Shown here: positions 10,700 through 21,539 of the stretch, one piece after another | Position numbering within the stretch: the first letter of the stretch is position 1 | Layout: every line of letters begins with the position of its first letter | NCBI RefSeq assembly: GCF_963259705.1 | Contig: NC_081847.1 | Coordinates: 92,766,389 to 92,830,388 of the forward strand | From: Myotis daubentonii | Lineage: Eukaryota > Chordata > Mammalia > Chiroptera > Vespertilionidae | DNA: 64,000 nucleotides | Direction: 5' to 3' | Translations under genes and position numbers: made by a program | The notes under the pieces: model-generated | What the model was told of the DNA's origin: nothing | The model's database searches: none | What the model saw: only the letters and a program-made list of their open reading frames with translations

Positions 10700-11955
10700 A
10701 CAGTAGTTGGCCTTTGAGTTACATTCTCTATTTCATCTTGACCTTAAATATTAATGTTTATTTTGGAATGTGAAACTAACATTTAATGGTTGGTTAGGAT
10801 TTTCACTTTTTTTTAAAAAAATATGTTCTCTTAGCGAAAGAAGGAAAAAATATCTTACGGAAATGATTCAGAGTCAGTTTTATAATGTTCTTCCAATTGT
10901 CTTGATCATCAAATAATAGACTGATAAGTGCTCAAAAAGTAATTCTTTTGTGTGAATCCTGGAACTTAAAATACTTCCCAGCAGCCTACAGGAACTCTCA
11001 AGGCTATGCATATTAAAAGAAAAAACACACAACAATCTTTTTTCCACATTCTTTTGTGTGAAAAGAAATTCAAGAGATTCTATCACTAGGTTTTGAAATG
11101 TTTTAAGGTTTAATGGCACCTTTTCCATTAATAGTTTAAATCACTTTTTCTTCCACAAAAGAAATCATTTGGCAGCTTTTAAAATATGTGTCCAGACCTC
11201 AAAAGGGCCTGCTACAAACAGGTTCCTGGGAGTGTTTTGTGAGTGACTCAGTGCAGTCCCTGATTTATTTGCTTGCTGTTGAGAAAACCTCGAACTATTT
11301 TGTTTGTAACTCAACCAGTTGTTGGCGGGTGGATACACTTGGCTGGACTCTGATCTCCAGCAGTATGCCTCTTACTTGATTGGGCAGTTTTTCAGTGACT
11401 TCTGAAATAAATGACTGAAAAAACATTAATTTTATTAAGTTTACAGGGGATACAACCCACTTCCGCTTAACATAAATCTTGAACAAACTGGAGACTATGG
11501 CCACTTATTTACATTTTTGCTTTTGTTGTCTTAACTGGTTAACACAATGGTTTGGAGTCTGAAGTTCATTCTCCATGGCTTTCTGGCTCAGGGGAAAATG
11601 AAAAATGCTTTGTGCAGCCGAAATATTAGCCTCTTGCACCGCCTTTGGCACCACCCCCTGTAGAACCTTCCAGGTGCCCACGTCTCCAAGATGGGGTTCT
11701 CATGCCCTCCTTCCATGGTACAGGGCAGGGATTCACGGTTTACATTTCACACACATCACGCACGCGGTGGCACAGAGTTGATGGAAGCATCGGTTGCATA
11801 CAGGAAAGTGCACCTAGAGGGGTAGCCTGCTGAGTGGTCCCCAGTGGCACATACAGTTGAATCAGCCACGGGTGGGTCACAGCACTACAGGCACCCAGGG
11901 TTAGCCTCTTCCAGATGTCATCCTCCTGGGGTAATTCTTGACTTGATTTCTAATA
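10700..11955. other. Intron 1 interval, nothing recognised
   Basis: AT-rich in the first half, mixed in the second. I see no repeat of a family I can name and no plausible exon. Confidence 0.4.
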
Positions 11956-12367
11956 GCTTAGACCCGTGGTCAGCAAACTCATTAGTCAACAGAGCCAAAT
12001 ATCAACAGTACAACGACTGGAATTTCTTTTGAGAGCCACATTTTTTCAACTTAAACTCTATAGGTAGGTACATTGTTATTAACTTAATCAGGGTGCTCCT
12101 AAGCTGGCCTTTGCTAAAAACGTCCTCAATCTGACTGAGGTACATTCGCTGAGGTCGACCCCTTCTAACTCCCCCACCCACACTTGTCTTGTGTACTTGT
12201 TTCGTCCATCTCCTTTCCGAAAACCGACTTCTGCGTATGGGCCACGAAGTTTCAATCGCACTGTACGTGCGCGCCCGCACGTGGTATTTTGTGGAAGGGC
12301 CACACTCAAGGGGCCAAAGAGCCGCATGTGGCTCGCGAGCCTTGGTTTGCGGACCACTGGAATAGAC
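11956..12367 (-). mobile_element. Non-autonomous hAT (GGTCGGCAAACT family), long form of 396 bp
   Basis: The element at 11964-12359 starts CCGTGGTCAGCAAACT and ends with the inverted counterpart (GTTTGCGGACCACTG). The interior shares blocks with the copies at 36781 and 46234, including the GAGCCACATGCGGCTC-type segment near its end, but carries about 185 bp extra. The flanks GCTTAGAC and GAATAGAC match at 6 of 8 positions, a decayed duplication. Open frames across it are not transposase. Confidence 0.85.
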
Positions 12368-13029
12368 CGCTTGCTTGTTTTGGGACATATTTATGAAGGC
12401 ATACACTACACGAAGCTACCTTTTGTGTCTGGCATCATCTTCCACTTGATTTGTAAAATCGCCCATACCCTTGTGCCATCTATTTTGTTAGTCACAAAGT
12501 TAGGAAAGACTCAGTGACACTAGAGGAAGATCTGGGAAGTTAAGGAAGTTGAAAAAAAAATTTAAAAAGAACATTAAAAGAATGGATCATCAGTTCCATT
12601 GCAGCTCAAGGTCACTTGCATGTTTATGGTGCCCAGCCACGAAATGCCTTTTGTGGGTTTTCCAACTCAGACATCTTTTCCTGTAATTCTGGTAATTTGG
12701 CAATATGGCTCCAGTCAAAAGCCAAACATATTTGGAATTCAGTAAGTTCTAGCCTCTCTTTAGGAGAAGGAAGATGGAGGCAAAGAACTAAATGTCTTTT
12801 TTGACTTGAAGTCTTCAAGCAGGCGGTTTGAGTGTTAACAGATTCTAATCTCAAGTGGTGCTTCTTAATGACTTCTCTGAACTTAGTAGTGACCCACTTC
12901 TTAATGAGGCCTTACACAGCTTTATTTTTAATTAAAAAAAGGTTACATGGAGGGGTTATACTTCCCCAAACTGCCCGTTTCCCCAGCTGTTCAGTGCATC
13001 TTTGGGTACAGTTGACCTTCTTTTGTGTT
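12368..13029. other. Intron 1 interval, nothing recognised
   Basis: Unique-looking intron sequence with an A-run near 12552. Nothing was identified on either strand. Confidence 0.4.
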
Positions 13030-13275
13030 TGTGTAGATTTTTAACTTTTTGAAAATACCTTTTTCAACAGTTCATTGATTTTTAGAAAGAGGGGGAGAGA
13101 GAAAAAAGATAGAAGCATCAATGAGAGAGCAGAACATCCATTGGCTGCCTCCTCCTTGCCTCCTACCCTCAACCTGGGCGTGTGCCCTGACCGGGAATCG
13201 AACCAACAACCTTTTGGTGCAAGGAATGATGCCCAGCCAACTGAACCATACATGCCAGGCTGTGTAGATTTTTTA
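13030..13275 (-). mobile_element. Ves-type SINE with 15-bp TSD
   Basis: A Ves SINE lies on the - strand at about 13045-13260, flanked by TGTGTAGATTTTTAA at 13030-13044 and 13261-13275, with at most one base difference at the edge. Its body is diverged in places (GGGGGAGAGAGAAAAAAG), indicating moderate age. Confidence 0.9.
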
Positions 13276-14059
13276 AGTATATGAAAGGTTGCCATGAAGA
13301 ATGCTGCGTGCATACTTGTTCCAAGATCTTTTCCTAGAGGCCTTTCCTCTCCATTTATAATGCTTGCTGAGTAGATCTGGATTCTAGGTGGAGGATTTTT
13401 TGCATAATGATGAGGTCGAGGGGATTAAATTCCAGAAGTAATGGCCCACCAAGGATTTGTTGCTTCAAGGCAGCCCTCATTTATTGATGTTCTTACACAT
13501 GTGGGCCTGCTTTTACAGTATTTAAAAAGGTTGTACACATTGTCTGGCCTTAGCTCATTGCTATATAATTTGTATTTACTTGTGTTTCATCCCTACACAT
13601 AGTTTTTCTACCAGACAAGTGATCGTTTACATAGTGTTTGTGTTTTCCCCACTACAGTTTATTTACAGTTCTGTCTCTTCTGTTTGACAGATAACTAGGA
13701 ACATTTGGGGAGAATATCATAACCATCGATTTAATTTATGAGCTGATTTATAATTAAGTTCCTCGTAAATAAAACCGAATTATTCCATGATTTGGGTTAC
13801 GGTCTTACCTTTATTTGAGGCAGTCTCAATACAGCTATGTTTAAAAGGGGGAGGGGGGTAGTGGTATATTTAAATGTAGATAAAAATGGATTATCTGCAA
13901 ACCACTTCTAACATTTTCTGGCCTAAAATTATTAGCATTTTGAAAAAACGGTGGGGCTACTTTTTTAGTATTTGCATAAGTAATGGATATTGTCAGAATT
14001 CGGAATCCTTATTTTCCCAAGCCTTGATTCTTCATAATTAAGATAAACAAATGTTTATA
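13276..14059. other. Intron 1 interval, nothing recognised
   Basis: AT-rich intron with no clear repeat family and no coding signal. Confidence 0.4.
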
Positions 14060-14793
14060 CACACATGCCGGGAGCCGGTCCATCCTTGCTGTTTCAAGGG
14101 ACCTGGCATATATGGAATACTGTTCTTAATATGTTTGCTCACCTTCTTGGCACTGTGTTTTAACCAAGGTCACCTCTCCGAGAAAGGTTGTTTCCCCAGG
14201 TAGGGATTTTCCCCTGAAGTTAGGGAGGGAATAAAACCTTTTAACTAAGTGCCAGGTGGGTAATTAATCACTTTAACTATAAACAATCATGCTTAAGCTG
14301 CATAATCTTTACTCCCTGGAATGGAGATAAGAAACGCCCTAACCTTTGTAATAGAGATTGATAGGATTGAATCAACTGGTATAAATACAGATGTAACCAG
14401 ACAGAGAGACACAGAATTTAGAACACAGAACTCAGAACACAGAACTCAGGAGACAGAATTCAGAAGACAGAACCTACACGGAGCCTGGAGACAGAAGAAC
14501 TTCGCTGGAGAGAACATGGCAATAGATCCTGGGCTGAACCTGACTATAGAACATGGCAAGAGAACCTGACTAGAACTTGGTGACCGAACCTGGCTGGAGA
14601 ACCTAGTGAGGGAACATGGCTACAGAACCTCGCTGGAGATCCAGACCAGAACTTGGCTGGAGATCCGGGCTAGAGATCCTGGCTAGGCTGCTGATCAACT
14701 GAATGCTGTCTCCGTGTCATTCCTTCTTTGCCGACTCCGTCCACACCTTTGGGGAACCCCTGGACCTGCTGGGGTTGGACCCCGGCACACACA
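14060..14793 (+). mobile_element. Solo ERV LTR, 722 bp, 6-bp TSD
   Basis: The element at 14066-14787 starts TGCCGG and ends CCGGCA, the inverted TG...CA ends of a retroviral LTR. It is flanked by CACACA on both sides (14060-14065 and 14788-14793). A 6-bp duplication fits class II, betaretrovirus-like ERVs, although the flank is CA-rich and the duplication could be partly chance. A TATA-like TATAAATACA lies near 14381. The 3' half has degenerate repeats of AGAACCTGGCTGGAGA type. No internal viral genes flank it, so it is a solo LTR left by recombination between two LTRs. Confidence 0.8.
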
Positions 14794-14846
14794 CTCACAG
14801 GTCATATATATACATACACATATACACACACACACACACATATATA
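14794..14846. repeat. (CA)n/(TA)n microsatellite
   Basis: A mixed CA and TA dinucleotide run lies between the LTR and the Helitron. It is the AT-rich target into which the Helitron inserted (A before its TC start). Confidence 0.85.
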
Positions 14847-15316
14847 TCCTATATAATAAAAGGGTAATATGCAAATTGACCCTAACAGTGGAATGACTGG
14901 TTGCTATGATGTGCACTGACCACCAGGGGGGCAGACACTCAATGCAGGAGCTGGCCCCTGGTGGTCAGTGCACTTCCACAGGGGGAGCTCCTCTCAGCCA
15001 GAAGCCAGCTCATGGCTGGCCAGCGCAGCAGCAGTGGCGGGAGCCTCTCCTGCTTCTGCAGCAGCACTAAGGATGTCCAACTAATGGCTTAGGCCCGTTG
15101 TTCCCCACAGGGAGTGGGTCTAAGCCATTAGTCGGACATCCCCGGAGGGTTCCCAGGCTGCCCGAGGGATGTCTGACTGTCAGCTTAGGCCCGATCCCCC
15201 CAGGGAGCAGACCTAAGCCGGCAGGTGGACATCCCCTGAGGAGTCCTGGACTGCAAGAGGGTGCAGGCCGGGCTGAGGGACGTCCCCCCAAATGCATGAA
15301 TTTTCATGCATCAGGC
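14847..15316 (+). mobile_element. HeliBat-type Helitron, non-autonomous, 3' terminus lost
   Basis: It begins TCCTATATAATAAAAG, the characteristic bat Helitron 5' end. It ends with the subterminal hairpin TGCATGAATTTTCATGCA (15292-15309) and CAGGC, but the final CTCTAG is replaced by a TATA repeat. There is no Rep/helicase frame. The interior is built of inverted repeats: arms at 14911-14930 and 14955-14973, a second pair near 15073-15143, and a third at 15168-15232. It shares its 5' end and the CACTGACCACCAGGGGG motif with the copy at 61959. Confidence 0.88.
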
Positions 15317-15374
15317 TATATATATATCTATATCTATCTATATCTATATCTATATCTATATCTGTATCTATCTA

Positions 15375-15408
<34 letters not shown>
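15317..15408 (+). repeat. (TATC)n/(TA)n microsatellite
   Basis: TATCTA and TATC units run for about 90 bp directly from the Helitron end. The pure (TATC)n stretch near 15377-15408 is likely polymorphic. The sudden loss of the Helitron terminus here suggests repeat expansion or slippage overwrote it. Confidence 0.92.
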
Positions 15409-15409
<1 letters not shown>

Positions 15410-15723
15410 GTAAGTTTCTGGAATACTATTTTGTGGTAGGTGAGCCAAGTTGTAAATTGAAACCATTCTTCTCCAAATGCAGTCTTCTTAAACCTCATGT
15501 TATATCACATTGTATTTATATGGTCTTGCTTTATGTATACCCATCCCTGATTTTATATACATAACACAACATATAATAACATGTGAGCAACTATCATTTA
15601 TCAATATAGTTTCTATTTTTCTGAACTAAAGTGGTTTTTTTTTTTATCAAGTATGATATTTCCGTAGATTTTTAGGTTTCATTCTTTTTCTCTCTCCAGT
15701 TTTCCTGGGTTAGCGGCTGAGAG

Positions 15724-15849
15724 AGGCAGTGTAGCACAAGGGTCAGGAATGGATCTTCTGACACTTGGTTGTGGTGGAATTTGGACAACGCATTTGACCT
15801 TGCTAGCCCTCAGTGTCCATTGGTAAGATTGTTCTGAAGATCGAATGGG
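15724..15849 (+). mobile_element. MIR SINE, ancient
   Basis: The sequence resembles MIR: a GAGGCAGTGTAGCACAAGGG head, then ATTTGACCTTGCTAGCCCTC and a GTAAGATTGTTCTGAAGAT end. It is heavily diverged, as expected of this mammal-wide SINE. It ends where a Ves SINE was inserted. Confidence 0.6.
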
Positions 15850-16014
15850 CTGCCCTGGCCAGCTGGCTCAGTTGAGAATCTCCCTGGACACCAAAAGGTT
15901 GCACGTTCGATTCCTCCTAGGTGGCAGGTCTAACTCAGGGTGTGTCCGGGAGGCAGCTGATCAATGTTTCTTTTTCACACCAGTGTTTCTCTCTCTCCCT
16001 TCCTCTCATTCGGT
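15850..16014 (+). mobile_element. Ves-type SINE, 3' shortened
   Basis: CCCTGGCCAGCTGGCTCAG, a B-box-like GTTCGATTCC and GAGGCAGCTGATCAATGTTTC are diagnostic. The usual second half and A-rich tail are reduced to a CTCTCTCTCCCTTCCTCTC end. No duplication is clear. Confidence 0.8.
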
Positions 16015-16015
16015 C

Positions 16016-16205
16016 TTTACTGTTTTAAGTACTTTACATGTATTAACTCATTTAATTTGGGAAAAAACACACCCCCACAACCATATTCATTTTACATATG
16101 AGAACACCCAAGCACAGATGGGCTAAGCCCCAGTGCCGGAAGTGATCTCAGTAAGTGACAAAGCATTCGGGTGCCAGCAGCCGACGGCAGAGCTTGGGTT
16201 CTAGG
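16016..16205 (-). mobile_element. MIR/L2-like ancient repeat
   Basis: Segments such as TTTAAGTACTTTACATGTAT, the TTTTACATATGAGAACACCC motif and the AGTAAGTGACAAAGC block resemble the reverse strand of MIR or L2 consensus. It is too diverged to assign precisely. Confidence 0.5.
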
Positions 16206-17270
16206 TTTGACATTTATTTAAATGCAGGTAAAACAGTTTTAAAGCCGGATTGCCATCGGTTCTATCTTGTATATGTATGAAGTTCAACCATAAAAACACA
16301 CACACACACGTTTTCTATTGCAAAATATTGTACATGTCGAGGAGTATATAAAGCATGTATTTTCACAGCTTCAGCAATAAAGTCTATAAAATATGTCAGC
16401 GTAACTACCAGCCTTGTTAAGACACAGAAGAGTGCCAGGGCCTTGGGAGTCTCCAGAGTGCTGTTCCCATCCCCTCCCTCTAGCCCAGCGGGAGTGCACG
16501 TCTTACGGTCCTCGGGGCCTCCTGTACAGCATGTAAATATAGATTGTGACATATTTACGCATTTCAGTTCTCTATTACATGTTTTGAAACTTTATTTGCT
16601 ATTTTTTTCATATCACTTCATATTGTTATTATGTTTTAACAATTTCTCAGTGATGTCTTCCTCAGGACTTCAGCTGTCCTTTCATTCTTTTATTTTTGTC
16701 TTTCGTGGATGCCATGTTCTTTGGAAGCTTGTTTAAACCAAGTTCATGGCCTTTTAGGCTTCCTCCACGTGAACAGGAGCTCACTTTTTGAATATTAAGA
16801 ATTATATGTCACGGGGGGGCGGGAAGGGGGGATCAAGATGTTAGAGGTGCTTGGGGGGAGGGGGGCATGGCCAAAGAAAGGTTGGGAACCACTGATCTAG
16901 AGGTACCGCTATGTTTGTTTTTCTAACAGTTATTCCCTGCTTTCTAAAAGTGATTTTGCCACCTCTGCGTATACATATATGTTTTTATCTGGGTGTGTGT
17001 GTAGAGGAGATGGGATGCGGGTCCTCTCCGAACTGCACACCACGGAGTGGACTCGTAGACTCGCGGGGCTGCCAGCCGCATGCGTGCTCATCTGTACCGG
17101 CTGGTCATGCGAGCCCGTGTTCCAAACTCTACGTGTTTTTCTCTTCTCATCATTTTCATGTACGTGTTAGAGTCAAACTTGAACGTCTTTCACAATCTAG
17201 TGGGCTGCGTTTTGCTATCTCCTTTTAGTTTCCACTTGCATCCCCCTGGTTACTAATGAGGTGGAGATGG
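16206..17270. other. Intron 1 interval, possible hAT end near 16890
   Basis: Mostly unique-looking. A G-rich stretch ending GGTTGGGAACCACTGAT (about 16881-16897) looks like the right terminus of a decayed hAT element, but the left end is not found. A short CA run occurs at 16297-16310. No gene is seen. Confidence 0.35.
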
Positions 17271-17271
17271 T

Positions 17272-17480
17272 TTTGATTTTATTATTTTTTAAATATGTTT
17301 TTATTGTTGACACCATTACAGATATTTCCCATTTTCTCCCTCTTCCCCCTCCTCCCAGCCCCTGCCCACTCCCCACCCCATTGCCCGAGTCCACGGACTG
17401 TGCATCTCTTCTTGTCCCGCACCCCACGTGGCGGTCGGTGTGGGCCTTTCCTTCTTCCTGGAGGTACCCCGAACCCCGGC
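17272..17480 (-). mobile_element. L1 3' end fragment
   Basis: On the - strand this reads as a G-rich L1 3' UTR ending in an A-rich tail. The + strand shows TTTTTATTGTTGACACCATT followed by C-rich sequence. It resembles the complement of the L1 3' end at 23145-23450. Only the last couple of hundred bases are present. Confidence 0.6.
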
Positions 17481-17589
17481 CTGCGGCTTGGCCTGGCTGT
17501 TAGTTTCCCATTCCCTTTGGGGAAGGTTTCTCAGCCTTGGCTTGTGTGGGGTGTCTCCCAGGAAGGTGAGCCTTCTGGGAAGGGGCTCC

Positions 17590-17790
17590 TTTGGTGAAAG
17601 CTAATGTTTGCCTGGCCTTACTGTGTGGAGGCCAGCACTTCACAGGCATTGTCTCGGGTAATCCTCACATCCCTGGAGGGCGGGGAGGGAGGGCGGGAGG
17701 GTTTTCTCCGCATCCATTGTACTGAGGCCTGGACAAAGCCTGTTGTAAACCATTCGCCCACAGGCACGCCCCAGGGGGTGGCGGAAGGGT
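17590..17790 (+). mobile_element. L2/MIR-like ancient repeat
   Basis: The order of motifs CTTCACAGGCATTGTCTCGG, TAATCCTCACATCCCTGGAG and a C-rich tail resembles the common L2/MIR core that contains a TTTACAT...CTCATTTAATCCTCACA-like consensus. Divergence is high, so the family call is tentative. Confidence 0.4.
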
Positions 17791-18106
17791 GGGAAGCAGG
17801 GAGATTAGTCTGTCTCCTCAGCTCTGAGGACTTGGACTTTGGAATGAGGACCGGAGGGACCCCAGTGTCAGGGAGCGAACTTTGGCCTTAGGAGTGGGGA
17901 CTCTCCCAGATTGAGCCCACGCAGGGCAGGCCAGGCCGCCATGGAAGCGGGCGGTTTCCGTCCTGCTGCCCCTGGGTGCTGGCGTGAAGAGGAGCGGGGA
18001 GCGGACGAGGAGTTGCTGGTTCTGTGAGTCGCCCTGTTTCTCCTGATCTCAGCTTGGCCCAGAGTGTAGTCAGCCCGTTCCCCGAGGCTCATGGGACTGC
18101 GCCCAG

Positions 18107-18241
18107 CCATGGGCTCCCCAAGGGCCCCAGAAGCCATGGGCTCCCCAAGCGCCCCAGAAGCCATGGGCTCCCCAAGGGCCCGAGAAGCCATGGGCTCCCC
18201 AAGGGCCCCAGAAGCCATGGGCTCCCCAAGGGCCGGAGAAG
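18107..18241 (+). repeat. Minisatellite, 27-bp unit, about 5 copies
   Basis: The unit CCATGGGCTCCCCAAGGGCC plus CCAGAAG is repeated about five times with single-base variants (AGCGCC, GGCCGG). Because 27 is divisible by three, all frames stay open, giving repetitive peptides that are not evidence of a gene. Each unit carries an NcoI-like CCATGG. Confidence 0.95.
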
Positions 18242-18644
18242 CTGGCTGTCGCTGCCAGGCCCTTCGCGTCCATCTAGTGGCCTGTGGCGCCACTGGCAGC
18301 ACAAGCGTTTATTTGGCTTCTTGTTTGATCTCTTGGCCTTGGCCGTAAGTATTCAGAAACGTTGAGTCCTTGAGAGGTAGTTTAGTGTCTTTGAAGGGAC
18401 CTAATAAATGGTGCTTCTTATCCATCTACGTCCTGAACAAATAAGACAGCAAGAGATAGGGAACCCAAATACAATCTTTATGACTGATAAAGACAGGCTT
18501 GGAGAATGTGCTGGAACTGGTCAGGTCTCAGAACCCATCCCCCCACCGCACCCAGCACAGCCCATGAGGGCCGCCTCCGCCCGCGGGTCCTGCCTCTGCA
18601 CATCCCCCAGGACTTAATGCTATTGGCACTGCATGGCAGGCTGG

Positions 18645-18727
18645 CCCCCGGGGTGGGGAGTGGGTAGGGGCTGCTGGGGTGGGGAGGGGGAGGGTGGGAG
18701 GGTGGGAGGGGTGAGGGGGTGGGGCTG
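18645..18727 (+). repeat. G-rich low-complexity tract, G-quadruplex candidate
   Basis: Runs of GGGG separated by T, A or short spacers extend for about 80 bp on the + strand, so they would be present in the CDH2 pre-mRNA. The pattern satisfies the four-G-run rule many times over. Confidence 0.8.
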
Positions 18728-19029
18728 GACTCCAGAGGCCCAGGCATTTCATCCAACTGGGGGAGAGCCCAACAGGTCGGGGTGGCATTGCTAGTGTAGC
18801 GCCCTCTGCCTGCAGGCAGGGAGAATAAGGCTCGTCCCAGGTTTTGGAGGAGATGTTGAGTGTCCATTCTTACCATTGGGTGTGTGCTCGGCCAGCACAG
18901 GGATGGCCCTGGGGGAGGGGGAGGGCTGCTGTCAGGACATTCTTGCTCCCAACCTCCTGAGCTCCTAGAAGATGGGGAGCCTTACTGTTCACAGGGCGCT
19001 CCGACCTCGGGCCTGGAGGACGGTGTAGA

Positions 19030-19345
19030 GCTGGGAGGGCAGTTGAGCCGGGACAGCAGTGGGGCCCGGGCGGCAGTGGGGGCCAGGAGGGCAGTGGGGC
19101 CAGGAGGGCAGTGGGGCCAGGAGGGCAGTGGGGCCAGGAGAGCAGTTGAGCTGGGACAGCAGTGGGGCCAGGAGGGCAGTTGAGCCGGGACAGCAGTGCG
19201 GCCAGGAGGGCAGTGGGGCCAGGAGGGCAGTTGAGCCGGGACAGCAGTGGGGCCAGGAGGGCAGTGGGGCCAGGAGGGCAGTGGGGCCAGGAGGGCAGTG
19301 CGGCCAGGAGGGCAGTGGGGCCAGGAGGGCAGTGTGGGGGGTAGG
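19030..19345 (+). repeat. Minisatellite, 17-bp unit with higher-order variant
   Basis: The basic unit is GGGCCAGGAGGGCAGTG, with a related 17-bp variant TTGAGCCGGGACAGCAG interspersed, giving 34-bp or longer higher-order blocks. There are about 18 units. A 17-bp period rotates frames, yet no stops occur, so the open frames on both strands are artefacts. Confidence 0.93.
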
Positions 19346-19704
19346 GGGACAGTGGGGCCCCCAGCGTTAGAACACACGCCAGTCCCGACCGGGGAAGAGT
19401 GATCCCAGGCGAACCTGTGCCCCGGAGGGGGTCCCGAAGGGCCCCAAAGACCAGGCAGAGAGCCGGCAGCGGGTGAGGGGGATGGCCCCGCCCGGTTTAA
19501 CCTTTCCCAAAAGCTAATCGGGCCAGGCCTCCTGCGCTGATCCGTGACCTTTGAACTAAACACAGAGTTCAAAGGGGAGACGAGGACTTAAAGACAGTGA
19601 ATCTGCCGATGAGAAAGGAAGGCACCCCCAGAAGGCGGGCTTGCCACCGCGGCGGGGCATTTCTGAGTCTTGCCCGTCAGTGGCAGCATCTCACTGTCAC
19701 TTAA

Positions 19705-19924
19705 AAACAGCAAATACTGCCCGGCCGGTGTGACTCAGTGGTTGAGCGTCAGCCTGTGAGCCAGGAGGTCACGGTTCGATTCCCAGTCAGGGCTCCACCC
19801 CCAGTGTGGGGCGTGCAGGAGGCAGCCGATCAATGATTCTCTCTCATCATTGATGTTTCTCTCTCTCTTCCTCTCTGAAATCAATAAAAATATATTTTAA
19901 AAAATATTAAAAAATAGCAAATAT
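19705..19924 (+). mobile_element. Ves-type SINE with about 14-bp TSD
   Basis: A Ves SINE at about 19719-19910 runs from GCCCGGCCGGTGTGACTCAG to TGAAATCAATAAAAATATAT. It is flanked by AAACAGCAAATACT and AAATAGCAAATATT, which match at 12 of 14 positions. The GGTTCGATTCCC B box is intact. Confidence 0.9.
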
Positions 19925-21003
19925 TGTTCTGTTCATTAGTCTCTGGGCAATAGAGGTGGAAATAACCCCGTTTCCTGGCCTTAGGGTCTCTGCTGATTCA
20001 GGCCGGGGGCCCGTGGTCCCTCCAGAAGCGCTGACCTGCCTCGGACCTGCGGCTGAGGTCCCGGTGAGCCCTGCCTCTTCTGAGGCCCTAGGCCTGTCGC
20101 CTTCCCTGGGGTGCGGGGTCTGCTCCAGGCCCCGCCTCTCACACAGCCTCCTCCCTGGAGAACAGCCGCCGCCGTCAGTTGCGGTCACACATGGAGATCG
20201 GAACCCCCTGTGGCCGAGGCGGCACAGCCTCTTGCTGCTGAGCCACCTGCCGACTCTGAACCCAGCCACGCTGCCCGTTCGAGGCTGCGAGCCAGCCGGT
20301 CCCAGGCCGCCCAGGCCCACGCAAGCCCCTTCTCCCTGCCCGCAGCCCCGGGCCGCCCTGGGTGTTTCCTTCCCCAGCGTGGGACTCCTTCTCGTTCCCC
20401 ATGGTCCCTGGAGGCGGCCCCAGGATGCCAGCGTCTCTGATGGGACCCAGGTCTGGATCGAGTGAAACATAAGCCAGGAAGGTCAACATTCAGAAAAGGC
20501 AAAGACCCTCCAGGTTCGGATCAAGGCCGGGCTGGAGGGCGCGGCTTTTACCGGTTGCTAAAGGGAACCCCGGACATGACCTGTGAGCTCCCGCGTGGAC
20601 AGGGAGGCCACCGGCTTGCTTCCTGTGGGCCTGCGACTCCCAGGCGGAGGGGCCGGTGGGGCCGTCCGCTGGGAGTCCCCCTGAGATGAGTTCAGTCTAG
20701 GCTCTGCTCTGTGGGCTGCACGTCCCAGCGGCTGGGTGTGTGCACCCTCAGACGCCGTTAGACATTACTGAGCCCCCAGTGAGCTCCTGTAATGTGGGTG
20801 CTGTCTGTCAGGGTGTAGCACACTAGACATCACACCGATAAAGGTATAGAACATGGGATTCGCTTAAAACGATTAGACCAGGTACCTATGTGACACATCC
20901 CGGTGTGTATGAGCAATTGGCTGCATTGTCCACAACAGGAAAGTGAAGTTAGTGGGAAGAAGAAAATAGTGCTTGTCGGTTTTCGCACATCTCCTCATGG
21001 CCA
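19925..21003. other. GC-rich intron 1 interval, no gene supported
   Basis: The sequence is GC-rich with overlapping open frames on both strands (about 19907-20502), none of which resembles a known protein or carries a convincing exon structure. No repeat family is recognised. Confidence 0.4.
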
Positions 21004-21011
21004 GCTCAATG

Positions 21012-21238
21012 CAGTGATGGCGAACCTATGACACGCGTGTCAGGGGTGACACGTGAACTCATTTTTTTGGTTGATTTTTCATTGTTAAATGGCATTTAAA
21101 TATATAATATATATATATAAGTCTTTGCTGTACTATGGTTGCAAATATCAAACAATTTCTATATGTGACACGGCACCAGAGTTCAGTTAGGGTTTTTCAA
21201 AATGCTGACACGCCGAGCTCAGAGGCTCGCCATCCCTG
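21012..21238 (-). mobile_element. Non-autonomous hAT (GATGGCGAACCT family)
   Basis: It starts CAGTGATGGCGAACCT and ends AGGCTCGCCATCCCTG, inverted terminal repeats matching at 14 of 16 positions. The interior matches the copy at 39552 in reverse (TGACACGTG, CGTGTCACATAG-type blocks, a TATA-rich centre). The flanking octamers do not match, so the target duplication has decayed or been rearranged. Confidence 0.85.
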
Positions 21239-21539
21239 CAATAGAGGAAGGCAGTTGCTTCCCCGCGTCTGCGGCTGTGTTTACCATGTGTGTGAGGGCG
21301 TCGCACATCACGCCGCCTCTGGAAATGGCACTTCACACCCTGAGAGGATGAGAGCGAGAAGGCACGTGATGTCAGTGTGAGAGTCGTTTCCCGCTTTTGG
21401 ATCCTCTGCAGGGACCAGGCCTGGCGTGGGGAGCCACGGTGCAGGGTGCGGCTGAGTGATGGGGGTGGGAAGAGGTGGGGGTGGGAGTGGGCGGAGTTCC
21501 TTCCACGTGGGAAGGGGCTCCAGCAGGGAAGGCATTTCC

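Noticed and set aside
14066..14787. A full endogenous retrovirus
   Set aside because: Only one LTR is present. The sequence on either side is microsatellite and Helitron, with no gag, pol or env. It is called as a solo LTR.
18982..19572. 196-codon frame rich in SWPHCPPG repeats on the - strand
   Set aside because: It is translated from the 17-bp minisatellite and has no independent evidence of coding.
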